64,000 bases of DNA. Origin: Blastocatellia bacterium (lineage in GTDB: Bacteria; Acidobacteriota; Blastocatellia; Chloracidobacteriales; JADJPF01). A model generated the notes under the pieces. It was not told where the DNA came from and made no database searches. It saw nothing but the letters and a program-made list of their open reading frames with translations. A program made the translations under genes and the position numbers. The number at the start of each line of letters is the position of its first letter. Position 1 is the stretch's first letter. The stretch is from the NCBI GenBank assembly GCA_016713405.1, contig JADJPF010000009.1, forward strand, positions 62,001-126,000, given 5' to 3'. Positions 54,454-63,701 of this stretch are shown in pieces.

Positions 54454-56309
54454 ATGAAAATACATAAAATTTTAATTACATTCTCAGCAATAATTATTAT
54501 TGTCACTTTACTTATTATTAACGGTTATTCGGCTCGTAATGTCAGGTCGCTAGCAGCCGACTTTCCACGAGGCGTGCTAGTTTTGCACAATTTAACGATT
54601 TACCCACAATGTTAAAAAGTTGGAATAACTCAGAACTTAAAGAGCGTTATTTGTCTAGCACAAATTATCAGCAATTTACAGAAAGACATTTAGGCAGAAA
54701 AATATCAGATCGTTTTACTGATCTTAGCCAAGGGTTAGGGATAGAAATTAATGATCAATTTTTGGATGAAATAAGCGAAAAACAAGCCGCTATAGCAATT
54801 TATGATATTGGTCGCTTAGATGTGGTTTTTATTGCTCCTTTAACAACAGAAAAATTTTTGCTTTCTAACTTACTTGCTAATAAAAGTAACTTTGAAGAAA
54901 ACAAGCTAAAATCCGGTGCTAAATATTTTGTAAAAGAAATAAAAGTTGATCGAGAACGTCAAACACAACGGATAAGTTTTGCTTTAGAAAATGGCTATTT
55001 TATTTTGACTACTAATGAACAATTGATGATTCGTACTCTAACCAATGTAAGCAGCAAAATAACTTCGCAATCTACAGATAGATTAACTTCAGAGCCTACT
55101 TATCAAAATTTGATTAAAAAAATAACTCCTCACTATGCAACTATTTGGGTAGCACAAGAAAAACTGAATAAAGATTATTATTTTCGTAACTACTGGATAA
55201 TGAAAAACTTAGATGAGCTAAAAAATATCCAAGCTGCAATTTTTGATATTGAATTAAAAGATAAAGAATGGCGTGAAGAACGATATTTTTTAACAAAAAC
55301 AGACCTAACAGCTAAACAAATTCCTTCTTTGGAAGTAAAACGTATCAATCAATTTATTCCTGATGATCTGCCTTATCTAAAAATAGAGGCTGTAGATCAA
55401 GAAAATAAAATTTCTAAAACCATACATAACTATTTGTTTGATAATGACTTAGAACCAGCAAAAGCAACAAAACGCCACTCATATTATTACTATGCTGAAG
55501 CTGAACAATCCGAACCCTCGGATTATTACTATAATGATTATGTAGATTACTATTTATATGAGTATGATTTTAATAAACAGATAAATGATCCAGTAGATGC
55601 TGATGATTTAGAAATTACTCCAAAAACAAGTTATTACAAGCGTGCAAGTGTTTTGGAAAAACTTGATCAAATTTTTACAAATGCAAAAACTGTTGCATTA
55701 CTTCAAGAACCACAAGCTATAGACGGGCCGCTATTTGCAGAATTTCATAAAGCAATTATTGTTAGTTTGGAAGATGCTGCAAATTTTGATCAATTAGCTT
55801 TTGAAACAGTAGTTTCTAAGCTAGCGTCTGATAGCACGATGATTGCAGGCAATAGCAATAATCTTTCTTGGCAAAATTTAAGCGGTCAAACCAGAATTTT
55901 AACAATGCCAATGTTGGGTTGGGAGATTTGCTATCAACTAAAAGGACAAGATTTAATTATTAGCAATAATAGAAATTTACTTAAAAAAATGGAAAAAAAT
56001 GCTAGCAGCAAAAGAAAACTAGAAAATATTTCTAGCAAACCGATTACAAATTTAACTGTAATTGATTTTACTCAAAGACAACAGGTTTTTGATGGTATTT
56101 TTAGCAAAATACAAGAAGACGCAATTGACGATTACCAAGAAACACATGCAACATCAGATGCTAGCACAGAAGATTTTTTTACAGGAAATATTGCAAGTTT
56201 GCTAGATAGCGTTTCACCAGTAGAAAAAATTATTATCACTAAAGATAGTAGTCAAGGACAGTTTCATGAACTTATTCGTATCAAATTTACTCAGGATAAG
56301 TCAAATTAA
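54454..56309 (+). pseudogene. DUF3352-like membrane-anchored protein, frameshift near the N-terminus
   Basis: The frame from the ATG at 54454 encodes a membrane helix (ILITFSAIIIIVTLLIING) and then SARNVRSLAADFPRG, but stops at 54615. The main frame continues from about 54575 (FAQFNDLPTMLKSWNNSELKERYL) to 56309. Joined, they give about 618 residues resembling DUF3352-type proteins: an N-terminal anchor, the LPxxMLKSWxxS start, FALENGYFILTTNEQLM and a late TVIDFTQRQ segment. A Tyr-rich acidic patch lies at about 55482-55570. The frameshift (one base, around GGCGTGCTAG) may be a sequencing error, since the rest is intact. It is the last gene of the propeller-VIT-TPR run. Confidence 0.7.
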
Positions 56310-56317
56310 CAGTTTTG

Positions 56318-57412
56318 TTAATCGACTAACTTAACGTCTGTATCAAACTTGTTATATTTATTAAAAGAAATACAGTTAAGAGCAGTAAAGCGATCTTCTC
56401 GGCTTGTTAAAGAAACTTGAGCATTAACAGGTAGTAAATAGTCTCTACCAGCAATATTTACCCAGCCAAAATCTACTGAAGAAGTAGCATCTAGGATGGG
56501 AAAAGTATAAGGAATTTCAATTGATTCTTGTTCCATTCTTAAGATTTGTTTAGATTCTTGATGGATATAGAGCCGACCTTGATAACCAGTAATAACTTGG
56601 GCATTGCCAATTTTTATTTGTTGGCGAGAGTTTCTAGTTTCTACTCTATATTCAAAAACTAAGCAGGGTTGTCCATAAAAATTCGTACTGCCTTTTTCGG
56701 TAAATAAAGTTTTTGATTCTGGGCTAAAAATAGCTGATAGCTGACCTGCAAATTGACCAGTAGAAGTTAGTCCACCAACTTCTTCAAATGTAGTATTAGC
56801 AGCACGCCCATTTTTTAGTTTTAGTTTTATGTCTTCGCCACGATCTGCAGCATAGCTAACGGCTAATTCTAAATAGTCGCCTAGCTTCCAGCCTTCAACT
56901 AATGGGCGGCCATAACGTTGGACTTGTTGACGAACAATAAAATTAGGAAGCGAAGAAACATAGGCTAGAGCGACTTTTCTTGCCTGCTCAATAAATGGAA
57001 GTGATTTAAGGTTTTGTTTTTCTTCGTCAGAAAGATTTTCTATTACTTCTGTTTCTGTAGTTTTTGGCTGGGTCATCAAAGCTTTGCGACGTTCATCAGC
57101 ACGTGCTAAAGCATTATTAACAATACTGGCTCGGAAAAATCTTAGTTGGTTAAAAAGTTGTTCTTGTGGGACAAAATTTATTCCTCTTTGATCAACATCT
57201 GCGGCAATATCATCAAAATCCTGACGTGCTGCCCGTGCTGCTTTTACCCGGTTTAAGATTTCATCTTGAGATAATGGAGGTTGTGCAACAAAAGAAATTA
57301 GAGATGAACCTTTACTAACTTCTTTATTAACTTGACTAAAATTTGGTTGCTCTAGTGAAAATATTAAGAAAAATATAGCAAGTAAATAAAATAGTTTTTT
57401 TTGTTTAGCCAT
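56318..57412 (-). CDS. Secreted hypothetical protein, acidobacterial family
   Basis: A 364-residue protein with a signal peptide (hydrophobic residues 7-20). The N-terminal 140 residues are helical and charged (ILNRVKAARAARQDFDDIAADVDQRG). From about residue 150 comes SLPNFIVRQQVQRYGRP, then a beta-rich domain with GRLYIHQESKQILRMEQESIEIPYTFPILDATSSVDFGWVNIAGRDYLLPVNAQV. This LPNF...RY start and the late VDFGWVxIxGxxYLLP block recur in many acidobacterial secreted proteins, recalling lipoprotein-carrier-like folds. Function unknown. It converges with the operon ending at 56309. Confidence 0.65.
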   Translation of the reverse strand: MAKQKKLFYLLAIFFLIFSLEQPNFSQVNKEVSKGSSLISFVAQPPLSQDEILNRVKAARAARQDFDDIAADVDQRGINFVPQEQLFNQLRFFRASIVNNALARADERRKALMTQPKTTETEVIENLSDEEKQNLKSLPFIEQARKVALAYVSSLPNFIVRQQVQRYGRPLVEGWKLGDYLELAVSYAADRGEDIKLKLKNGRAANTTFEEVGGLTSTGQFAGQLSAIFSPESKTLFTEKGSTNFYGQPCLVFEYRVETRNSRQQIKIGNAQVITGYQGRLYIHQESKQILRMEQESIEIPYTFPILDATSSVDFGWVNIAGRDYLLPVNAQVSLTSREDRFTALNCISFNKYNKFDTDVKLVD

Positions 57413-57520
57413 AACTCTACCAGTATTACTCCAAAATGATTACTGAAAATTGATTTTTTAATCTTGACAAGCTTTAAGCTTTAACGCAAGAGCATTGACT
57501 AGATTTTATAGGTCAAAAAT

Positions 57521-57556
57521 AAAAATGCTGAGATATTTCACTCAGCACTTTTACTT
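57521..57556. terminator. Hairpin after the small basic gene
   Basis: TGCTGAG at 57526-57532 pairs with CTCAGCA at 57541-57547 around an eight-base loop. On the minus strand ATTTTTATTTTTG follows, giving a standard terminator for the gene ending at 57578. Confidence 0.8.
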
Positions 57557-57577
57557 TTTAAGGTTAAATTTCGTTGA

Positions 57578-57754
57578 TTAAACACTTAAAGTCTTTGTTG
57601 GTTCAGTTGTAGTAGAAGTTTTTTTAGGATTTTCCTTTTTAGCTTTAGTTTTGCTAATAGGGATAAATTTGCCAAAAGTTCCATCTTGTTTGCGTTCAAT
57701 TAAATATTGACGACCTCGCCGGGTCATATAATGTTTATTGGTTGATTTAGCCAT
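57578..57754 (-). CDS. Small basic hypothetical protein, 58 residues
   Basis: A short gene, supported by a good ribosome site (AAAGGGG about ten bases before the ATG at 57754) and its own terminator. The protein begins MAKSTNKHYMTRRGRQYLIERKQ and continues DGTFGKFIPISKTKAKKENPKK, so it is strongly basic, with a short YLIERKQDGTFGKFIP strand-turn element that looks like a conserved core. The C-terminal third is Thr/Pro/Lys-rich and probably disordered. Such proteins may bind nucleic acid, but no family is recognised. Confidence 0.6.
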   Translation of the reverse strand: MAKSTNKHYMTRRGRQYLIERKQDGTFGKFIPISKTKAKKENPKKTSTTTEPTKTLSV

Positions 57755-57971
57755 ATAATCTGCACCCCTTTATTTTGTTTAAGTTAACAGTAAGTTCCCA
57801 TAGACTAGATGCAGAAAATCTAATAATGGTTGAACTTAAAGATATTTTTTATCAATAGTTTTTAATTTTGTTTGCCCAGGGCAACTAAATAGTTTGCTTT
57901 GCCGATAAGCCTTCTGACTATTCCAACAAAACAGCAATAAATTTCATTATATTAATTTAAGGTATAAGTTT

Positions 57972-58578
57972 ATGAGTATTAATAATATAAAAGGCAATCT
58001 TAGTGGAATAAACCAAGGCTGATTTACTAAAGCAACAAGAATTAACCGAACCATCAAAAAGTGGAGGCAATTTTGCAGGTTTATCTGTAAAGCAAGTTAC
58101 ACCTCCTAGCGATTCACCTATAGAATCAATGGCAGCACGTTCGCAAAATTTTAGTAGTTCTTATAACAAACCTATTACTAATATTGACCCTATACAAGAT
58201 AATCAAAATAATTTTCCTCTCAGTTAAAAAAATGATTTAAGCCGTTTAGTTAATTCAATACAACAACTTCAATCTACAGCTAAGGGAAATGAAAATCCTA
58301 ATTCTGCCGCAGGTACAGCATCTATAGACGCTCTTAAAAAAGGTATTGGTGCTAGTAGCACAGGTTTAGGAGAAGGCGTTAGCGGTGCGCGTCGTTTAGA
58401 AGCAACTAATGATCCTGTAAATATGAAAGATTCAGGAGAAACAGGTGCAGCACGTAAAGCAACAAGTCCAACAGATCAAGTTTCTCAGATTATGGCTAAA
58501 GTAGTAGAACTACAAAAACAATTAGTCAATGAATTATCTGATAAATCTTCAATAATCAAAAAACTAGAAAATAATTAG
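57972..58578 (+). pseudogene. Ser/Asn-rich possible secretion substrate, disrupted
   Basis: The ATG at 57972 starts MSINNIKGNLSGINQG and meets a stop at 58020. Shifting by one base gives DLLKQQELTEPSKSGGNFAG and a frame open to a TAA at 58226 beside an A7 run. The same frame then continues to 58578 (NDLSRLVNSIQQLQS ... KVVELQKQLVNELSDKSSIIKKLENN). Joined, it would be about 200 residues, without a signal peptide, rich in Ser, Asn, Gln and Gly, with a C-terminal coiled coil. The N-terminus resembles that of the putative type III substrate at 13.6 kb (MSINSI). No family is recognised. It may be a decayed gene or carry several sequencing indels. Confidence 0.5.
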
Positions 58579-58634
58579 TTTAATAAATCAAAAACTAAAC
58601 TATTTTGCTGGAAATTATCATTAATCTACCAAAA

Positions 58635-58677
58635 TATAAGCTTTATAGAGAGTAATGGATCATCTATAAAGCTTATA
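58635..58677. terminator. Long perfect hairpin between the MSIN gene and the TPR gene
   Basis: TATAAGCTTTATAGA at 58635-58649 and its reverse complement at 58663-58677 form a 15-base perfect stem with a 13-base loop. It lies 57 bases after the MSIN gene and 71 bases before the TPR gene. Confidence 0.65.
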
Positions 58678-58748
58678 AACATTTAGTAGACCTATGCTAG
58701 AATAGGTCACATATCTAAACAATTACCTCACAATTAGGAATCAACACC

Positions 58749-59642
58749 ATGTCGCGTGCTGCGGAACAATTGTTTAAAGAAGGAAATGAACAATTTTTTA
58801 TTGGTCAATTTAAGAAAGCAGCAGAAAATTTTGAGCAAGCTTTAAGCTTAATTACTGATGAGCCAGTGCTTTGGTATAACTATGGCTGCTCATTAGTTGA
58901 ATTAGAGCGTTATGAGGATGCTCTTAATGCTTTTGCAAAGGCTGTTGAAATAAAGCCAGATTTTTACTTATCTTGGTTTAACCATGGGAATGTACTAAAT
59001 ATATTAGGTAGATTTGATGATGCCTTAGATAGCTATAACAATGTAGTAGAACTTAAACCAGATCATTATTTAGCTTGGAATAATCGTGGTTGTTCACTAG
59101 CTAGAATAGAAGAATTTGCCGAATCCTTAGAAAGTTATCAAAAAGCTCTAAATTTGCGTTCAGACTATAGACCTGCTAAGTATAATCGAGCTTATGTTTT
59201 AGCAAAAATAGGGCAATTTGAAGAAGCAGCAGAAATTTATGAATCAGCTTTGCAGTTAAGAGCAGAAGATCCTGCAATGTGGAATAATCGAGGAGTTGTA
59301 CTTACACGTGCTAACAGATTAGCAGATGCTTTATATTGTTTTGAACAAGCTATTCACTTAAAAACAGATTATTACAAAGCCTGGTATAACCGAGGCTATG
59401 TATTAGCAGAAATGCAGCGTTATGAGGAGTCTTTGGAAAGTTATAATAATGCTCTACAAATATTACCTGATTACGGTACAGCACTTTATAATTCTGGGTA
59501 TGTATTGATAAAACTAGGGCGTATTGCTCAAGCAGCAGAAGTTTTTACTGAGTATGTAAAGCTTTGTCCAGTGTCTGAATACACAGATTTACTTAATCAA
59601 CAGATAGCTAGATTGCGACAATATGCACAGAAATATCAATAG
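58749..59642 (+). CDS. TPR repeat protein
   Basis: A 297-residue soluble protein made of about eight consecutive tetratricopeptide repeats, each close to the consensus: ALNAFAKAVEIKPDFYLSWFNHGNVL, ALDSYNNVVELKPDHYLAWNNRGCSL, and six more with the W/Y-NRG motif. There is no signal peptide, membrane helix or enzymatic domain. The regular NRGxxL repeats resemble bacterial Sel1/TPR scaffold proteins of the NrfG/O-GlcNAc-transferase repeat type. Its partners are unknown. It acts as an adaptor in the cytoplasm unless exported by another route. Confidence 0.88.
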   Translation: MSRAAEQLFKEGNEQFFIGQFKKAAENFEQALSLITDEPVLWYNYGCSLVELERYEDALNAFAKAVEIKPDFYLSWFNHGNVLNILGRFDDALDSYNNVVELKPDHYLAWNNRGCSLARIEEFAESLESYQKALNLRSDYRPAKYNRAYVLAKIGQFEEAAEIYESALQLRAEDPAMWNNRGVVLTRANRLADALYCFEQAIHLKTDYYKAWYNRGYVLAEMQRYEESLESYNNALQILPDYGTALYNSGYVLIKLGRIAQAAEVFTEYVKLCPVSEYTDLLNQQIARLRQYAQKYQ

Positions 59643-59655
59643 GTGATAATTTTTA

Positions 59656-60577
59656 TGTATTTAAAAAATTAAGTTTATTAATATATGCAAGCTTAATGCT
59701 TATTATCAGCATTCTACTTTTACCATCAATTCAAGCTAATAAATCCTCAATTAATTTAATTAAGGCACAAATAGAAGGTATTAACCCTCAAGCACTTGGA
59801 GAACAACTCTTACTTATAGATGATGGTAGCGGTGATGGTCGTTATGGTGGAACTGGTGATCCTGGATTTGGTTGGTTTAATTCATTAAAACCTGATGGCT
59901 ACCCAGCTACACTTAAAGAAGTAAGAATTGCTTTTAGTGATGGATCACGAGGAGTATTAGCTGGCTCACCTCTAAGAATTGCCGTTTATACTGATCCTGA
60001 AGGAAATGGGCCAGATGCAAATCAAACGCCTGCCGTTTTATTTCCTGTAACCTGTAATAATCCTGGTAATTTTGAAAGTTACCTTCTACCAGAATTAATT
60101 ACTATTAACTCTGGTAATTTTATTGTTGGGGTAATTGACACTATTTTTATTGCTGATTTACCTGCTTTTGGTGACACAGTTGGTTTGGTTAAACCTATTG
60201 GTAGTCAATCTTATGTAACTCTTGATGCTGGTAGGACTTTTTTGCGGGTAGATGAAGTTTTTCCTAACTTTCAACTTCAACCCGTTGCTTGGTTAATACG
60301 AGGTGTAGCAGATGTTGAAGGTCTATCACCTGTAATAACTAGGGCCCTTTACAAAAAAGGCAAACTAAAAGTATTTGGTCGCAATTTTTCTGATAACGCA
60401 ATTATTCGTATAAATGGAGAGAGAATTAATTTACCTATAAAATTTGCTCCTATTAAAGGTAGGTTAATGATAGAAGGTACACCAGAGCAATTAAACTTAA
60501 GAGAGACTGGACGAAGCAATAAATTAGTAATTGTTGTTGACGGTGTAGCCTCGGAAGTTTTTGATTTTACTAGCTAA
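59656..60577 (+). CDS. Secreted protein with IPT/TIG-like C-terminal domain (start affected by a probable frameshift)
   Basis: The open frame from the ATG at 59696 gives a 293-residue protein whose hydrophobic start lacks the usual basic residues. Adding one A to the A6 run at about 59665 joins it to an upstream ATG at 59656, giving MYLKKLSLLIYASLM and a complete signal peptide. The mature protein has a Gly/Asp-rich beta region (LIDDGSGDGRYGGTGDPGFGWFNSL), and its last 80 residues (SPVITRALYKKGKLKVFGRNFSDNAIIRINGERI) resemble an IPT/TIG immunoglobulin-like fold. Such proteins are cell-surface or secreted. Its function is unknown. Coordinates use the upstream ATG. Confidence 0.6.
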
Positions 60578-60697
60578 ACTTATCTGTTGAGCCTAGCATA
60601 AGCTGTTTACATAATTTATAATTTGGGTAATTTTCTTTTTAACATTCTGTTAATAAACTAACTTTCTAATAACTGTACTAAGCTTGGAGGGATAAAA

Positions 60698-62347
60698 ATG
60701 TCTTCAAAAGCAGAAGCCGCGCACTATTCACCACCTAGTGTTTCTGGCGAAAATTGGTTTAACATAAACTCTTTACTTCCAACAATTATTGCTATTGTTG
60801 GAGCAACTGTTTTAGTTCTAGTTCGTTTTCAAGGTACTAAGCTTGATGTTTTAAAAGAAGCTAGCCAAACAAACTTGGCTTTGATTTGCTATTTAGCATC
60901 TTCTTTGTTTTTTGGTATGTATTTGATGGGACGCGAACCATTAATGAGAAAATTAGGCATGTGGACAATGATTCTAGGTTTTATGCTTAATTTTTCTGCT
61001 TGGGGAATGCGCTGGATTGAATATACAGAATTTACTAAAGCCCAAGGCGATATGGTGACAATTTGGCCTACATTACCTTTGGCCGAAAAAATTAACCATA
61101 CTTTCCCACTTTCTAATCTCTACGACATTACTTTAGGGTTAACTACATTTTTAGGTCTTACAGCCGTTTTAGTAGGTGTACGTAAGAGATATGAATTTTT
61201 AGGCGCGGTGACAATGCCTGTTGGTGCGCTATTTTTAATCCTAGCTGTATTTTTAGGTAATGATATCACTCAACCAATCCAACCAATTTTAAGAAGCTAT
61301 TGGCGACCAATACACGTAGGTGTAGCGGCTTTAAGCTATGGTATATGTGCCGTTACTTTTGCTGTTGGAATAATTTACCTATTAAAAGACAATATGAAGC
61401 CTGAAAGAATCGCTTTAAGTGTTGCTCTATTCGGTTTAGGTATTTATTTACTAGTAGCAGCACTTTTTGGTAACTTCTCGCTTACAGGTGGAAGTTTTGG
61501 AATGAATATAGTGATGCTTACACCAAAAGTAGGTGAGCAGCCCATTAGGTTTTCTGGAGCAAGAGGCGATTTTCTAACAGCAGAATTTCCTTTTGTCGGA
61601 CGATTTTTACAATTAGTTGTAGTGCTGTTTTTGGCTTCTTCTGCAATGTATCTTAAGGATATGTTTTTAGGAGAAGATGCAAAACTACGTAAAGCTGCTA
61701 ATGCTTTGTTTGGACTTGCTGTTTTATTACAAGCTTTAGCTGTAGGTACACTTTACTATCAAATGAAGACTGTCAAAGATTTTTCTCCTTATATTTCAGC
61801 TTCAAATATGGCTAAGGTGGAAGCATTGCTTGGAGATGATGGTCATAATCATGATGATGGTGGTGGAGCAGACCATAAGCATGTGGATGGAAAAGCTTGG
61901 CTAACTCAAATGGGCCCAAACCTTAGAGTTAATTTTAGCTCTAACCCAGTTGTTAGCACAGGATTTTTTGTAATTATTGTTGGTGGCTTGTTCTTTGGAT
62001 TATTTAAGTTAAAAGGTGAGCAAATCTTAAAGAATATTCCTCCGCTAGAAGTACTAGATGATCTTAACTATAAACTAGTCTCTGTATGTTTTCCAGGTTT
62101 TACCTTAATGTTAATTTTAGGTGCTGTTTGGGCAAATGAATCCTGGGGAACTTATTGGAGTTGGGATCCTAAGGAAACTTGGGGACTTGTAACTTGGCTA
62201 GCTTATGCTGGTTTCTTACATACCCGCTTTACACATGGCTGGAAAGGTCGTCGTTCTGCATATTTTGCAATCATTGGTTTTGCTTTTATGCTTTTTACTT
62301 ACTTAGGTGTAAGTTATTTGCTACCTGGTTTACATTCTTACGCATAA
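60698..62347 (+). CDS. ccsA: Cytochrome c assembly protein, CcsA/ResC type
   Basis: A 549-residue multi-pass inner-membrane protein of the haem-handling CcsA family (system II). The C-terminal part has the WWD motif WGTYWSWDPKETWGLVTWL and the following HTRFTHGWKGRRSAYFAI, while RSYWRPIHVGVAALSYGIC carries an external haem-ligand His. Other CcsA proteins are nearer 300-400 residues. This one has an extra N-terminal helical part and a long insert, including a His/Asp-rich loop near residues 385-405 (GHNHDDGGGADHKHVDGK). It would deliver haem to apocytochromes together with a ResB/CcsB partner, which is not in the window. GGAGG precedes the ATG. Confidence 0.88.
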   Translation: MSSKAEAAHYSPPSVSGENWFNINSLLPTIIAIVGATVLVLVRFQGTKLDVLKEASQTNLALICYLASSLFFGMYLMGREPLMRKLGMWTMILGFMLNFSAWGMRWIEYTEFTKAQGDMVTIWPTLPLAEKINHTFPLSNLYDITLGLTTFLGLTAVLVGVRKRYEFLGAVTMPVGALFLILAVFLGNDITQPIQPILRSYWRPIHVGVAALSYGICAVTFAVGIIYLLKDNMKPERIALSVALFGLGIYLLVAALFGNFSLTGGSFGMNIVMLTPKVGEQPIRFSGARGDFLTAEFPFVGRFLQLVVVLFLASSAMYLKDMFLGEDAKLRKAANALFGLAVLLQALAVGTLYYQMKTVKDFSPYISASNMAKVEALLGDDGHNHDDGGGADHKHVDGKAWLTQMGPNLRVNFSSNPVVSTGFFVIIVGGLFFGLFKLKGEQILKNIPPLEVLDDLNYKLVSVCFPGFTLMLILGAVWANESWGTYWSWDPKETWGLVTWLAYAGFLHTRFTHGWKGRRSAYFAIIGFAFMLFTYLGVSYLLPGLHSYA

Positions 62348-62372
62348 AAGCTAGTAATTTTGTTAGATTTTC

Positions 62373-62403
62373 AAAAGAGCTAGGGATGTTCTCTAGCTCT
62401 TTT
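62373..62403. terminator. Bidirectional terminator between convergent genes
   Basis: AAAAGAGCTAG at 62373-62383 pairs with CTAGCTCTTTT at 62393-62403. The A and T runs on the two sides make it effective on both strands. Confidence 0.88.
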
Positions 62404-62423
62404 GCTTTAAGATTTGCTAGGTT

Positions 62424-63212
62424 TTAAGAACGGTTAATAATCCATTGCTTATCTTGGTTTGTTAGTAAAGAAGTTTTGATAGAAGCTCTAGAAATAACTT
62501 TAAGAACTTCATAAGGATCACAACCATAAATTCCTGACCCCCAGGAAGGATTAGCTTCAATAACAGCCCAACCACGATCAGCTATAAATCCTATATCTAC
62601 AACAACTGATGGTGGCAAGGCTACTTCTGAATCAGCTAAAAAGTTTTCAATAAATGCTTTTGCTTCTATTATTTCATCTTTAGAAGCAAACCAATTTCCT
62701 TCATCATCTTGTGCTGTTTTACCATTTCTTGCATAAACAGAGATTGTTGCAACACTTCTTTCAATTATAAAACTCCTAAATTCTGACATCCAATTTACAA
62801 CTTCAGATATTAGTATAGGAGTATTGCTAGGAAGTAAGTCTGCTGATGGGATTATTTCGCCTTGCTCATATATTTTTGCCCTAAAACATTTATCATCAGC
62901 AGGTTTTATAAAGATTTTTTCTTCTATTTTTTCTAACTGGCCTAGTGTCTTATACTGAATTTGCCGTTTTAGATATTTCAATGGTAGCTTAACCAACCAA
63001 TCAAAAGTTGGCTCAATTAGCGAAATTTCTAAATTTTCTGAAACCACAGCAGCAAAAAGGGATTCGCCATAAATTACAACTATGGAATCAACAATATTTG
63101 GTGGCATTCTCCATGACACCAACCTTTCAACCTTCCAACCAAGTTCTTTTGCTGTCCTCCAAAGACTTATAGAATCTTCTGTATATCTTGGAGGTAAAAC
63201 TAATATTGGCAT
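62424..63212 (-). CDS. ATP-grasp domain protein, R2K clade
   Basis: A 262-residue protein. The N-terminal third (LVLPPRYTEDSISLWRTAKELGWKVERL) is a Rossmann-like pre-ATP-grasp region. The ATP-grasp core follows: KIFIKPADDKCFRAKIY with the first ATP-binding Lys, ILISEVVNWMSEFRSFII with the acidic and Arg residues, and WAVIEANPSWGSGIYGC with the metal-binding Glu and Asn. The pattern fits the R2K clade, annotated as ATP-grasp domain DUF4343. Such enzymes ligate carboxylates to amines, with peptides or proteins as suspected acceptors; the substrate here is unknown. It is followed on the same strand (upstream in transcription) by a 141-residue unknown gene. Confidence 0.8.
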   Translation of the reverse strand: MPILVLPPRYTEDSISLWRTAKELGWKVERLVSWRMPPNIVDSIVVIYGESLFAAVVSENLEISLIEPTFDWLVKLPLKYLKRQIQYKTLGQLEKIEEKIFIKPADDKCFRAKIYEQGEIIPSADLLPSNTPILISEVVNWMSEFRSFIIERSVATISVYARNGKTAQDDEGNWFASKDEIIEAKAFIENFLADSEVALPPSVVVDIGFIADRGWAVIEANPSWGSGIYGCDPYEVLKVISRASIKTSLLTNQDKQWIINRS

Positions 63213-63244
63213 AGTTACTTATTTAGTTGAGTTATAAAGATATT

Positions 63245-63670
63245 TTACCTTCCACCAAGCATTGAACTTACAGTTCGGTTAGTAGCATCTAGTGTTGCAC
63301 GGGCTGCCGTTTCAGCATCTGCCCCATTTTCAGAAAGCTGACATGCCCCTAAAAGCTCAATAGCTTCCCCAACAGGTTGAATAAAGTAATCTGTTTTAAG
63401 CAATACAACTAAAAATTTATGGCTTTGTCCACCAAATTCTTTAATAGTAATATCTGAAATCTCAAACTTGACAGGTTTTGGAGTAGATTGCTCTAAGGCT
63501 ACTAGAGTAGCTTCAACAGCTAAACGTAGCCTATTGCTAGGGTTATTTTCACCTTTTTTGATGCCCGTGTAGGTTTTGTCTTGGGTATTAAGTATAACGG
63601 TTGCTTCTATTTGTGAGTTTTCTAACTCAGTAAATATTGCTTGTTTTAATATTAATTTATATCTAGCCAT
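63245..63670 (-). CDS. Conserved hypothetical protein, 141 residues
   Basis: A soluble alpha/beta protein without signal peptide or membrane helix. It starts MARYKLILKQAIFTELENSQIEATVIL and ends GADAETAARATLDATNRTVSSMLGGR. Residues about 50-80 look helical (NRLRLAVEATLVALEQSTPKPVKF) and are followed by beta strands. I do not recognise the family. It sits 32 bases upstream of the ATP-grasp gene and is preceded by a DUF1684 gene, all on the minus strand, so it probably shares their operon. Confidence 0.6.
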   Translation of the reverse strand: MARYKLILKQAIFTELENSQIEATVILNTQDKTYTGIKKGENNPSNRLRLAVEATLVALEQSTPKPVKFEISDITIKEFGGQSHKFLVVLLKTDYFIQPVGEAIELLGACQLSENGADAETAARATLDATNRTVSSMLGGR

Positions 63671-63701
63671 AGATTTTTTCTCGAAAAATAAAAATTAATT
63701 C

